From DATDIC01 sp963764525 (GTDB lineage: Bacteria; Pseudomonadota; Alphaproteobacteria; Acetobacterales; Acetobacteraceae): DNA of 64,000 nucleotides. The DNA lies in the NCBI GenBank assembly GCA_963764525.1, contig CAVXTC010000016.1:186001-250000 (forward strand). The letters are read 5' to 3'. Positions 38,015 to 46,529 of this stretch are shown one piece after another. Positions within the stretch are counted from its first letter, which is position 1, and each line of letters starts with the position of its first letter. A program made the translations under genes and the position numbers. The notes under the pieces are model-generated. The model worked only from the letters and a program-made list of their open reading frames with translations. It was not told the origin of the DNA and did not search any database.

Positions 38015-38020
38015 CCGGCG
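38005..38020. terminator. Palindrome over the DUF6362 stop codon
   Basis: CGCCGGTTAACCGGCG is a perfect 16-bp palindrome that contains the TAA stop. It could help termination or be a protein-binding site; as RNA the hairpin has a tight loop and no U tract. Confidence 0.35.
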
Positions 38021-38069
38021 GCTGGTCAGCCGGGCGTCGCGCGGTGCCGCGGGGGGCTATGTCAGTTGG

Positions 38070-39945
38070 TCAACTCAACCCCCCGAGCCGCAAACCATCT
38101 CCATAGCGGGCGCGATCTTCGGTGCGACGGATCGGAGAGCGCTCCATCGCCTGGCTGACGGAGAAGCCTGGCTCGAGCGCCAGTAGCCGCGTCCGGGTCT
38201 CCGCGGCCTTGTTCGGCGACCGAGATGACCGAGCGCGGCCAAGTGCGCCTTGTAGGACGAAGAAAAGCCAGGATTCAGCTCGATCGCCCGTGCTCCGAAC
38301 TTGGCCGACGTTTCATACTGGCTAAGCAGCAAGCAGGACAGCCAGGGCGCCCTCGTAGAGAAAAGCAAGCAGACCGTGGGGCGAAAGGTGCCTTGCCTGC
38401 TCCGCCCGACGCAACGCCTCCTCATGCTGGCCGGAATAGGTGCACGCGAAGCCGAGCGACACCAGGCCAGCGGCAGATTGGGATTCGCTTTAAGGGCCCG
38501 CTCGTGCAACTCGAGCGCCTCATCCGGCCGCCGGTCGATAAATCCCCGGACATGCCCCGCAAGCGTCAGCGCACGAGCATCCTCAGGGGCGAGATCAACG
38601 GCCCGTTGCCAGTTCCTGTGCGTCGCGGGTTGCTCCAGGAATATCGCCGGCCCAGCCCTGACCCACCGCGAACAGGTGCCATTGCGCAAGCCGATGCGTA
38701 AATCCGGATTGTCCGGATCAAGTCGCAGGGATCTGCTCGAGCTTTTCACCGGCCGCCTGGAAGCCGGAGCGGTTCAGACGGAACAGGGCCGGGATGGCCA
38801 TCCGCAGAAGGTCCTGTGCGCTCGGTTCGCAGAGCCGGAGTGCCGGCCGTCCGCTCGCCCTCCCACAACAGCAGCTTCGGTTCGAGTTGCGCCACCGTGG
38901 CGCTGGCGATATCTTCCTGGAGGTCGAGAATACCGACAAGGCTGCGATCGAAGCGCCCGCACCAGACCACCTCCCCGGCTGCGCGCAAGTCACGCAGCCG
39001 GGTAATGGCGCGTATTTGCTCGCCGCTCCGCTGGACGCTTCCGTCGAGCAGGAAGTCGAGTCCGAATTGATCGCCAAGAGAAGATCGTCGCGAGCCCGCG
39101 GCGTGGGATAGCGGCGGCAACGAGGCGATGGGGATGCAGGAGATCGACCTGGAACATGCGAGCGCGGCAACGAGTTCCTCGGCCAGTCCGGCAGCGAGTT
39201 CTTCGGCGGCGGCTCCCGGCAGAACGCGTAACTGCGCCACGCCCACGCGCGGCACGATTGGTGCGCTCGGGGTGGCACTGATCACCGAGAGGGATATAGC
39301 CGGTGACCATCGAATGGGCTGCCCGTTCGATGCTCAGCGGTGCGTCCGAGCCAGCCCGGTGGTTTCGACGAGCCGCGCCCGGGTCGCCGCGGATGGTTGA
39401 AGCTGGGAAGCGTCCGCGATCGCCGCGCGGGTGGGCCTCCAACGTGATTGCCTGCTCGGGGTGATCTGCGGCATCGCCGGACGCCGCCTCCGCCTGCGTG
39501 CGGTGCCCACTCCGGCGACCCTGCGCCGTTCGGCGCCGAGCCAGACGTCGAAGGCAGGATCGATGCCGCCGAGGTCTTCCAGCAATCCTGGCCCGTCTGC
39601 CCGAACGGCCCTGGCGCGGCGCGATCCAGCGGATTGACATCCACCTCAAGGCCGCTAGTGCGCAAGCCAACCTGAAAGCGGTCGATGTCGAGCAAGGTGG
39701 CGCCTAGTTCTCCAAGGGCGTCGTGCAGCTCGTGCAGCGACTGCCGCAATGAGCCGCGCGCCTGTTGCAGGTCCCGCCGGCTCCAGAGCAGGGCGATGAA
39801 CTGGGTGCGCAAGATCGGGCGGGGTGCGGCGAGGCCAGCATCGCGAGGATCGCGCGGGTTTTACGAGTGCGTGGAAGCACCGGCCGGCCCGCTGCGTCCT
39901 GCGCCTGCATCGACCGAGCAGCGTAATGCGCAGAGCGGCGGCGCT
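38070..39945 (-). pseudogene. SARP/BTAD-type winged-helix regulator with TolB-like and TPR domains, many frame breaks
   Basis: The family order can be followed across several frames. N-terminal ALRITLLGR and AAGRPVLPRTRKTRAILAML (winged helix) come first, then RTQFIALLWSRRDLQQARGS (BTAD). RVGVAQLRVLPGAAAEELAA and LDFLLDGSVQRSGEQIRAIT are the TolB-N/adenylate-cyclase-associated part. TPR helices follow (VDLAPEDARALTLAGHVRGF, DEALELHERALKANPNLPLA). A stop at 38070 follows GLRLGGLS. At least six frame changes occur. Homologues are transcriptional activators often encoded alone. I cannot tell sequence error from true decay here; the density of breaks is higher than in core genes. Confidence 0.7.
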
Positions 39946-40318
39946 ACCGATCGGTCAACGACCAGCCGATTTTCGGCTTCGAGAGCGATGATGTCTCACC
40001 TCCTGCCGGCAGTGCTGCCGGAGAAGTTGACAGCAATGAACATGACAGCAGCGAACAGGCAACGGATTGCCAGAGTGCTAACCCGAACAGGCTGGCCCCA
40101 AGAGGTTCGGTCGACGAATTCCTAACCGGCGTCGGCCCGTAACCTTCCTCTCGGGTGCAAGCGTGTCCGAGGTCCGTCGCCTGCAACCGATGCTGGACTT
40201 TGGCAAGTCGTAGCAGACAATCGGTGGTAGAGGCAACCTATTAGTGTAATGACTGTGGTGTCGTGCTGGATCGGCGACGCTCGGACCACGACCCGCGGCA
40301 CACCCGCGTGGCGGCCAT
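39946..40318. other. Intergenic stretch, nothing recognised
   Basis: About 370 bases between the wrecked regulator and the hidden membrane-protein frame. Open frames here are short, start poorly and show no family motif. Base composition is slightly lower in GC than the flanks (for example around 40200-40260). I see no RNA gene or repeat. Confidence 0.5.
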
Positions 40319-40595
40319 TCAGAGGAACTTGTGTCCGCGGTGTATGAGATGCCGGGACAGCCAGATCGACGCACAGATGCCGGTGGCCGAAGCCGAACCG
40401 ACGATCGAGGTAAAGGCCAGATGGCTGTAGCCGACCGCCGCGTGGATGTAGATGAATTGCGTGTTGTTGAGCGCGAACGCGATCGCGCGCCCTTCAGCAT
40501 AGTTGCCGGTATTGAGATTGCGGCCCTGCAGGCCGATCAGCAGGATGTTGGCGAAGGCAGCGGCCCACAGGCCGACATCGCGCCCAGGGCATCAC
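40319..40595 (-). pseudogene. Two-helix membrane protein frame lacking a start (possible continuation of the DUF6065 gene)
   Basis: On the minus strand this frame reads VGLWAAAFANILLIGLQGRN, then LNTGNYAEGRAIAFALNNTQ, FIYIHAAVGYSHLAFTSIVG and ICASIWLSRHLIHRGHKFL before a TGA at 40319. It has a clear membrane character and sensible codon use, but no in-frame ATG, GTG or TTG: a TGA lies just upstream at about 40605. A one-base loss near 40595 would fuse it to the DUF6065 frame (ALGA-DVGLWAAAF). It is either the C-terminal membrane part of that protein or a separate small gene whose start is damaged. Confidence 0.5.
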
Positions 40596-41394
40596 GCAGC
40601 ACCCGCCCGGCGAACGGGCAACGGCCCGACGGCTCAGCGGCCAGCAGCTCGGTTTTTCGGCGCTTGCGGGTCTCCACTGCATAGGCGCCATAGGGTCGCT
40701 CGGGCCGGGTGTTCGGTTCGGCAACCCGGCGTGTGTAGTCGGCCCATTCGGCGGCGCCGAAATCATCCAGCCCGCTCCCGGCCAGGCTCATGTCGCCCAG
40801 CACGGCATCGCCATACAGCGCGCGTGGGATCGGCTGCACCTGGGCGAACGGCAGATCGGCGCGCAACCGGATCGGCGTGTCCGTCTTGGTGATCCGCACG
40901 TTGATGAACAGCGGGCCGAACCACGATTCCGGTTCTATGATCCCCTCGAAATGCTCGACATGGGTCATCAGCGGAAAGTTGGCTGGCCGGCGCACCAGCA
41001 GGCCCCAGCCAGGTTCCGCGCGCGCCATGAGCCCGAGCTGCACTTGCAGAAGACCGCCGTGCTCCTGCAAAGCCGTCAGGAACGGCGGGCACAGTCCCGC
41101 CAGCGCGGCCGGTGCCTTGGCATCCCAGGTCTCCGGGAACCCCGGAAAATGGCACGCGTCGGATAGCGGGCGCCAAGTGTCGCCGTCCAGGCTCCAGAAC
41201 ATGCCGGTGCCATCGTACAGCACCCAGCAATCCACCGGGCAGAACAGCCACCAGCCGAACGCGGTGGCCGAGCAGACCGCCTCGCAGTAGCGGACCGCGC
41301 GCATCGGCAGCGTGCCGACCGCCGAACGGTCAGCGCGCTGCGGCGGCCGGGCGGTGTCGATGAAACGGAAGAAACGCACACCGGGAGAGGTCAT
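40537..41394 (-). CDS. DUF6065-like protein
   Basis: A 285-aa frame as written. It starts MTSPGVRFFRFIDTARPPQR with a GGAG upstream. The core matches the DUF6065 pattern: ATAFGWWLFCPVDCWVLYDG, FPGFPETWDAKAPAALAGL, GWGLLVRRPANFPLMTHVEH, then FEGIIEPESWFGPLFINVRI and LPFAQVQPIPRALYG. No signal peptide. The C-terminal tail beyond KRRK is poorly conserved and probably frame-shifted into the membrane segment below. The family has no known activity. It lies 66 nt downstream of the 11-aa-repeat peptide gene in the same direction, with a strong hairpin between them. Confidence 0.65.
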   Translation of the reverse strand: MTSPGVRFFRFIDTARPPQRADRSAVGTLPMRAVRYCEAVCSATAFGWWLFCPVDCWVLYDGTGMFWSLDGDTWRPLSDACHFPGFPETWDAKAPAALAGLCPPFLTALQEHGGLLQVQLGLMARAEPGWGLLVRRPANFPLMTHVEHFEGIIEPESWFGPLFINVRITKTDTPIRLRADLPFAQVQPIPRALYGDAVLGDMSLAGSGLDDFGAAEWADYTRRVAEPNTRPERPYGAYAVETRKRRKTELLAAEPSGRCPFAGRVLRDALGAMSACGPLPSPTSC

Positions 41395-41420
41395 GGATCG
41401 CTCCGGGTCAAGAGGAAGGC

Positions 41421-41451
41421 CCCGCGGCCCGGAGTTGATCCGGACCGCGGG
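41421..41451 (-). promoter_or_regulatory. Intercistronic RNA hairpin between the repeat peptide and DUF6065 genes
   Basis: Arms 41421-41432 and 41440-41451 are inverted 12-mers around a 7-nt loop. They differ at one base, which becomes a G-U pair in minus-strand RNA but a C-A mismatch in plus-strand RNA, so the stem is complete only for the transcript of the cassette. It starts 8 bases after the peptide stop and has no U tract. It could attenuate read-through or stabilise the upstream message, giving more peptide than DUF6065 protein. Confidence 0.6.
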
Positions 41452-41459
41452 TGACGTCG

Positions 41460-41609
41460 TCAGCCGCGTACGCGCAAGCCGTCGCCGACGCGGACGGTCG
41501 GCAGACGCAAGCCGTCGCCGACGCGAACCGGCGGAATGCGGCAGCCGTCGCCGACGCGGACGGTCGGCAGACGCATGCCGTCGCCGACGCGGATGATCGG
41601 AGTCTTCAT
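41460..41609 (-). CDS. 49-aa peptide built of four 11-aa repeats, unknown function
   Basis: The peptide begins MKTPIIRVGDGMRLP and then repeats [TP]VRVGDGxR[LI]P, ending TVRVGDGLRVRG. The x position is Met, Cys, Leu and Leu in turn. The start ATG at 41609 has GAGG six bases upstream. It is strongly basic, rich in Gly/Asp/Arg/Val, and has a single Cys. No signal peptide. The DNA repeats are exactly 33 nt apart, so copies arose by in-frame tandem duplication. It is upstream of DUF6065 in the same transcript direction. It could be a multi-core precursor peptide, a small beta-structured binding repeat, or a scaffold. No function is claimed. Confidence 0.6.
   Translation of the reverse strand: MKTPIIRVGDGMRLPTVRVGDGCRIPPVRVGDGLRLPTVRVGDGLRVRG
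41472..41603. repeat. Four tandem 33-bp repeats
   Basis: The 15-mer GCCGTCGCCGACGCG recurs at 41478, 41511, 41544 and 41577, a period of exactly 33 bases. Copies 1 and 3 also share the following GACGGTCGGCAGACGCA. The array is wholly inside the small peptide gene and in frame with it. Confidence 0.95.
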
Positions 41610-41659
41610 GGAAACCTCGTTTCTCGTTGGGTATGAAACGAACCGCGCGATGCGCGGCC

Positions 41660-41687
41660 GATCCGGGCCGGATCATCCGGCCGGATG
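41660..41687. repeat. Overlapping palindromes in the peptide leader
   Basis: GATCCG (41660-41665) and CGGATC (41669-41674) are inverted around 3 bases, and CATCCGGCCGGATG at 41674-41687 is a perfect 14-bp palindrome beginning on the last base of the first. They lie in the predicted ~170-base 5' leader of the repeat peptide and give alternative GC-rich hairpins. Confidence 0.5.
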
Positions 41688-41787
41688 CCGAGACGGCAGC
41701 CCACCGGCGCCGATGTGCCGATCCTGAGCTTCCGAAATTTTCGCTTGAGGGGTGGTCAGCGGGCACACCTCGCCCGTTGACCGACGA

Positions 41788-41818
41788 CGGAATACGTTAT
41801 TCCGAAAAGGCTCGTCAA
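41788..41818 (-). promoter_or_regulatory. Candidate promoter with dyad for the repeat-peptide cassette
   Basis: On the minus strand TTGACG (41818-41813) and TATTCC (41794-41789) are spaced by 18 bases. A perfect 7-bp dyad, CGGAATA and TATTCCG around 3 bases (41788-41804), covers the -10. The region is AT-rich compared with its surroundings. Transcription would start near 41782, leaving a leader of ~170 bases before the peptide ATG at 41609. The rest of 41819-41959, up to the secB stop, holds nothing I recognise. Confidence 0.45.
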
Positions 41819-41959
41819 GCTTAATTTCCTATAAATAGCGAATATAGGACGACTGGCCTACGCGGCTGGCGAAAGAGCGGTTGAAGTGGCAATTCCGGGG
41901 TTGTCCCGCCTCGGCGGACTATCGCCGCCCAATGGGGCGTCCCGGAGGTTTGCCGGCAA

Positions 41960-42493
41960 TCAGGCCACGATTGGTTGCGCCACGTTCTGCCCCTGCTGGG
42001 TCCGCCGCGCCTGCCAGAGCGCGACGAAGTCGATCGGCTGCAGCAGAACCGGCGGGAAGCCGCCATCACGGGTCACGTCGGCCAGGATGTTGCGGGCGAA
42101 CGGGAACAGGACGCGCGGGCACTCCACCAGCAGGACCGGCTCCACCGCATTATCCGGCAGTCCGCTCAGTGTGAAAACGCCAGAATAGGTGAGTTCGGCG
42201 ACGAAAATCGTCGCCGATACGGCCTGGGTCTGCCCGTTGCCTTGCGAGGCCGGTGGCTCATGCGCCTCGGCGCGGATCACCAGCGAGACCTCATAGACGT
42301 GCTGGCCGTCCTGCACCCGGCGCGCCTGCACGTCGAGGTTGATGTTTACCTGCGGCTGCGCCTTGAGCTGCGAAAAGATCTGCGGAGCGCCAGGCACCTC
42401 GAACGAGAGGTCCTTCACATATTGGATGTTGACCACCAGCGGCGGCTGTTTCTGCTGACCGCCTGCCTGCGGCGAGGGGGTGGTTTCGGACAT
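41960..42493 (-). CDS. secB: Protein-export chaperone SecB
   Basis: Keeps preproteins unfolded and hands them to SecA. 177 aa from the ATG at 42493 (a GTG just upstream is possible). SecB blocks: PPLVVNIQYVKDLSFEVPGA, QPQVNINLDVQARRVQDGQH, YEVSLVIRAEAH, ELTYSGVFTLSG, then VLLVECPRVLFPFARNILAD and FPPVLLQPIDFVALWQAR. The Gln/Pro-rich termini are normal for alphaproteobacteria. It lies downstream of dnaE in the same direction with a 60-nt gap. Confidence 0.97.
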   Translation of the reverse strand: MSETTPSPQAGGQQKQPPLVVNIQYVKDLSFEVPGAPQIFSQLKAQPQVNINLDVQARRVQDGQHVYEVSLVIRAEAHEPPASQGNGQTQAVSATIFVAELTYSGVFTLSGLPDNAVEPVLLVECPRVLFPFARNILADVTRDGGFPPVLLQPIDFVALWQARRTQQGQNVAQPIVA

Positions 42494-42553
42494 CACGCGC
42501 TCCCTTACGTACGGCGCCCGGGTAGCACGACCGGGCAGGCAAGGCCAGCAGCC

Positions 42554-45500
42554 CTAGATTTCTTCCACCCGCTCGACGCCGGGGAGAATTTTCAATGCCT
42601 CGGTCAGGCGCGGGGTGACATGAAAGCCACCGGGCAGGGCGATTTCCACGTTTCGCTCCTGACCGACCCGGGGCACCAGCACGACGCGCCCCTTGCCGCC
42701 GCGCTCGCGGCCGAGCAAATCCCGGATATGCGGCACGGCCGCGGTCTCCTGCAGCCAGACCCGGATCGCCGCGCCGGCGCCGGCGGCCGCCTGGTCGAGC
42801 CCGGTCACGTCCTGGGCGGTGACACGCAGCACCTCTCCCTGCATTTGCAGGTCCGCGGTGACCAGCACATTCGATCCGGCCTCCAGCAGGTCGCGCGCAC
42901 GGGCCAGCACTTCGCTGAACACGGTCACCTCGCAGGACCCGGTATCGTCGGAGACCCGCACCCAGGCCATGCGGCTGCCGGTGCGGGTGATCCGCTCTTT
43001 GGTGCCGACCACGGTACCGGCGAGTTTCACCCGGGAGACACCGGCCTGCGCACGCGCTTCGAGCTGGCTCGTGCGTACCGCGCCGATCCGCCGCAGGACC
43101 GTCGCATAGGAATCAAGCGGGTGGGCGGTCAGGTGAAATCCCACCGCCTCCGCCTCGAAACCCAACCGATCGAGCTGCGCCCAGTCGGGCAGGTCGGGCA
43201 GGCGCAGTCGCTCCGGTTTGCCGGACCCACCGAACAGACCGATCTGGCCAATCTCGGATTCGTCCAGCAGCGCCTGCGCGCGTCGCAGGATCGTTTCCGC
43301 GCCGGCAAACAGACGGGCGCGGTTGCCGTCGAGCTGATCGAAAACACCGGCGCGAATCAGGTTTTCGAGTTGCATCCGGTTGACCTGCCGCGGATCAACG
43401 CGGGCGGCGAAATCGGCGATGTCGGCAAACGGCTGATCGCCCCGCGCGGCGACCAGTGCCTCCATCGCGGCGGAACCCGACCTTCTTGACCGCGGCCAGC
43501 GCGTAGCGGATCGCCAACCGCCCATCGTCCAGGCGCTCGACGATGAAGTCCGCACCCGAACGGTTGATGTCGGGCGGCAGCAGACGGATGCCGGCCTGCT
43601 CCGCCTCCTGCTTCAGCGCCGCCAGACGGTCCGTGTTCGCCAGCGCAAGGCTCATGCAGGCGGCGAGGAATGCCTCCGGGTGGTTCGCCTTCATCCAGGC
43701 GGTCTGATAGGCAACCAGCGCGTATGCGGCGGCGTGCGACTTGTTAAACCCGTAATCGGCGAATTTCGCCATCAGCTCGAAGACCTCGGTGGCTTTCGCC
43801 TGATCGATACCGCGCGCCACCGCGCCATCGACGAAGGTCTTGCGCTGCGCCTCCATCTCGACGCGGATCTTTTTGCCCATCGCCCGGCGCAGCAGGTCCG
43901 CGCTTCCCAGCGAATAGCCGGCCATGCGCTGCGCGATCTGCAGCACCTGCTCCTGATAGACCATGATGCCGTAGGTCTCTTGCAGGATGTCGTGCAGCGA
44001 CGGATGCGGCGCCTCCCACGCCTCGCCATGCTTGCGGCGGCAATAGTCCGGAATGTTGGCCATCGGTCCCGGACGATACAGCGCGCCGAGCGCGATCAGG
44101 TCCTCAAACCGGTCGGGGCGCATCTGGCGCAGCGCATCCCGCATGCCCTGGCCTTCGAACTGGAACACCCCTCCGGCGTCCCCGCGCGCCAGCATCTCGT
44201 ATGTCCTGGCGTCATCGAGCGGCAGGTGCGCGAGATCGACCTCGACGCCAAGCCCGTGCAGGTACCCGACGGCACGCTCCAGAATCGTCAGCGTCGTCAG
44301 ACCGAGGAAGTCGAACTTCACCAGCCCGGCCTGCTCGACATGCTTCATCGAGTACTGGGTGACCAGGAACTCCGATCGCGGATCGCGGTACAGCGGCACC
44401 AGTTCGATCAGCGGACGGTCGCCGATGACCACGCCGGCGGCATGCGTCGAGGCGTGGCGGTACAGGCCTTCAAGTTGCAACGCGATCTCCAGCAGGCGAC
44501 GGACGCCCTCGTCGTCCTCGCGCAGACCCAGCAGCCGCGGCTCGCCGTCGATCGCCTGTTGCAAGGTGACCGGCCTCGCCGGATTGTTGGGGATCAGCTC
44601 GGCCACCTTGTTCACCTGGCCGAACGGCAGGCCGAGCACGCGGCCGACGTCGCGTACCGCCGCGCGTGCCTGCAGCTTGCCGAACGTGATGATCTGCGCC
44701 ACGCGGTCGGCGCCGTATTCGCGCCGCACATAGTCGATCACCCGATCGCGGCCTTCCTGGCAGAAATCGATGTCGAAATCCGGCATCGACACGCGTTCGG
44801 GGTTGAGGAACCGTTCGAACAGCAGATCGAAGCGCAGCGGGTCGAGGTCGGTGATCGTCAGCGCCCATGCGACGACCGATCCCGCACCCGATCCACGTCC
44901 CGGCCCGACCGGGATACCCTCAGCCTTCGCCCACTGAATGAAATCGGCGACGATCAGGAAGTAACCGGCAAATCCCATCGCGGCGATCACCGACAATTCG
45001 TAGTCCAGGCGCTCGGCGTAGCTGGCGCGGGCCTCGGCATCGGCGCCGATCGCCTCCATGCGGCGGGCGAGCCCATCCGCGGCCATGGCCCTGAGCGTCG
45101 CCTCCTCCGTGCTGCCCGGCGCCACCTTCGGCGAGACCGGCAGCAGCGGCGGGCGCGGCTCCGCCATCACGGCGCAACGACGGGCGATGGCCAGGGTGTT
45201 GTCGCAGGCATCGGGCAAATCGGCGAACAACACGCGCATGTCGGCAGCCGGCTTGAACCAGTGCTCCGGGGTGACGCGGCGACGGTCCTTGTCGGACAGC
45301 AACCGGCCTTCGGCGATGCACAGCAGCGCGTCATGCGCCTCATACATTCCCGGCGTGGCGAAATAGCAGTCGTTGGTGGCGACCAGTGGCAGCCCGGCGG
45401 CATCGGCCAGCGCGATCAACCCGGGTTCGACAGCGCGCTGTGTCGCCGTTCCGTGCCGATGCAGCTCCATCGCCGTTCGGTCCGGAAATGCCTCAATGAG

Positions 45501-45974
45501 GCGGCCGAGCAGCCGCTCTGCCTCATGCTTTTGGCCTTGGCCGAGCAAGCGGGCGAGGGGGCCGGCGGAGCCTCCGGTCAGCAGTAAAAGACCCTCCGCA
45601 TGCGCCGCGATCACATCCAGCCGGAGCTGCGGGGTCAGTCCCGGCTCGGTCTCCAGGAACCCAAGCGAAGACAGGCGCTGCAGATTGCCCAGGCCGGGTG
45701 GGTCCTGGGCAAGCAACACGAGCGGGTCGGGCGCCAGCTTCGGGTTGTCGTCCCGGGTTAGCGCGAGCTGGCAGCCGATGATCGGCTGCACCCCCTTGGC
45801 CGCGCAGGCGTGGCTGAATTCCAGCGCGCCGAACAGGTTGCCGGTGTCGGTGATCGTCACGGCGGGCATATCCGATTGGCGCGCCAGCACCGGCAGTTTG
45901 TCCGCCTTGATGGCGCCTTCGCTGAGGGAATAGGCGGAGTGGACATGAAGGTGGACGAAATCGGCGTGGGGCAT
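42554..45974 (-). CDS. dnaE: DNA polymerase III subunit alpha (one frame break)
   Basis: Replicative polymerase, about 1,140 aa. The PHP domain starts DFVHLHVHSAYSLSEGAIKA. The polymerase core has VGPGRGSGAGSVVAWAL, the catalytic Asp pair in SMPDFDIDFCQEGRDRVIDY, and YGIMVYQEQVLQIAQRMAGY. The tandem HhH, OB-fold and C-terminal parts (KLAGTVVGTKERITRTG, WVRVSDDTGSCEVTVFSEVL) are in another frame from about 43480. Removing one G there gives AAVKKVGSAAMEALVAA. As an essential gene, the break must be a sequence error. The ATG is at 45974. Confidence 0.95.
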
Positions 45975-46077
45975 TTGGCAGTGTAATCTCAGTTGGCCGA
46001 GTCCTGGCGAGGGAAGCGGCCGTTGTCCTGCACGTCACGGCAGTTTGTGTGAGTTTCAAGTGGTTGGAGACTGGTTG

Positions 46078-46320
46078 GTGGATACGGTCGGTGCCTTTGA
46101 GGCCAAAACGCATCTTTCAGAACTGCTCGACCGTGTGGAACGGGGGGAGCGGTTCACGATCACCCCACACGGCAAACCGGTCGCCAAGCTGTCGCCGGCC
46201 GATGAAGCGTGCGATGTGGAGCAGATCGAGGCCGCAATCCGACAACTCCAGCACCTGTCCTCGACCCATCGGCTCGATGGTGACTGGAAGGAGTTCCGGG
46301 ATGCTGGCCGCAAATGGTGA
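46078..46320 (+). CDS. Type II antitoxin, Phd/YefM family
   Basis: An 80-aa antitoxin. The family start VDTVGAFEAKTHLSELLDRV fixes the GTG at 46078; the frame is open from 46045. RFTITPHGKPVAKLSP completes the Phd fold, and the tail (IRQLQHLSSTHRLDGDWKEF) is the toxin-binding part. The gene is intact, while the toxin gene that overlaps its end is broken. It probably still binds DNA and may act on other toxins. Confidence 0.82.
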   Translation: MDTVGAFEAKTHLSELLDRVERGERFTITPHGKPVAKLSPADEACDVEQIEAAIRQLQHLSSTHRLDGDWKEFRDAGRKW

Positions 46321-46524
46321 TCGGCCCATTTGCGTTGGGCGCCTCCGTCACCGCAAACTACCGAGCCGGTATTCGCAGCATTCCTTGCAACGTTGGCGCG
46401 GCTGCCGATCGAAACCGATGCGGAGGCGGAGCGGGCTGTTCGTAGGGCGCTGCCGCTTGCCACCCGTGACCGAGACCTCATCAGAGCGGCGGAAAGATGC
46501 GGGGTTCCGCTGATCGGAACATGA
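46314..46524 (+). pseudogene. Broken VapC-type PIN toxin
   Basis: The 5' end overlaps the antitoxin stop and reads VIGPFALGASVTANYRAGI, a PIN N-terminus in which the usual catalytic Asp (LDASV) is Gly. In another frame follow EPVFAAFLATLARLPIETDA and RALPLATRDRDLIRAAERCG, the C-terminal end with the Asp of TRDRDL. The middle of the fold, about 60-70 residues including the second and third acidic positions, is missing. Length is ~70 codons against ~135. The toxin is inactive. Confidence 0.75.
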
Positions 46525-46529
46525 TCCTG

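Noticed and set aside
41451..41609. CRISPR-like array at the 33-bp repeats
   Set aside because: Repeats are directly adjacent with no unique spacers, the period is in frame with a small gene, and no cas gene is present.
41472..41766. Arg-rich upstream extension of the DUF6065 frame (DRPRRRR repeats)
   Set aside because: It is an alternative reading of the 33-bp repeats; the frame with a ribosome-binding site and regular VRVGDG repeats is preferred, and DUF6065 has its own ATG at 41394.
43680..45587. Long plus-strand open frame (635 codons) opposite dnaE
   Set aside because: It is a shadow frame with no recognisable fold, fully inside dnaE.
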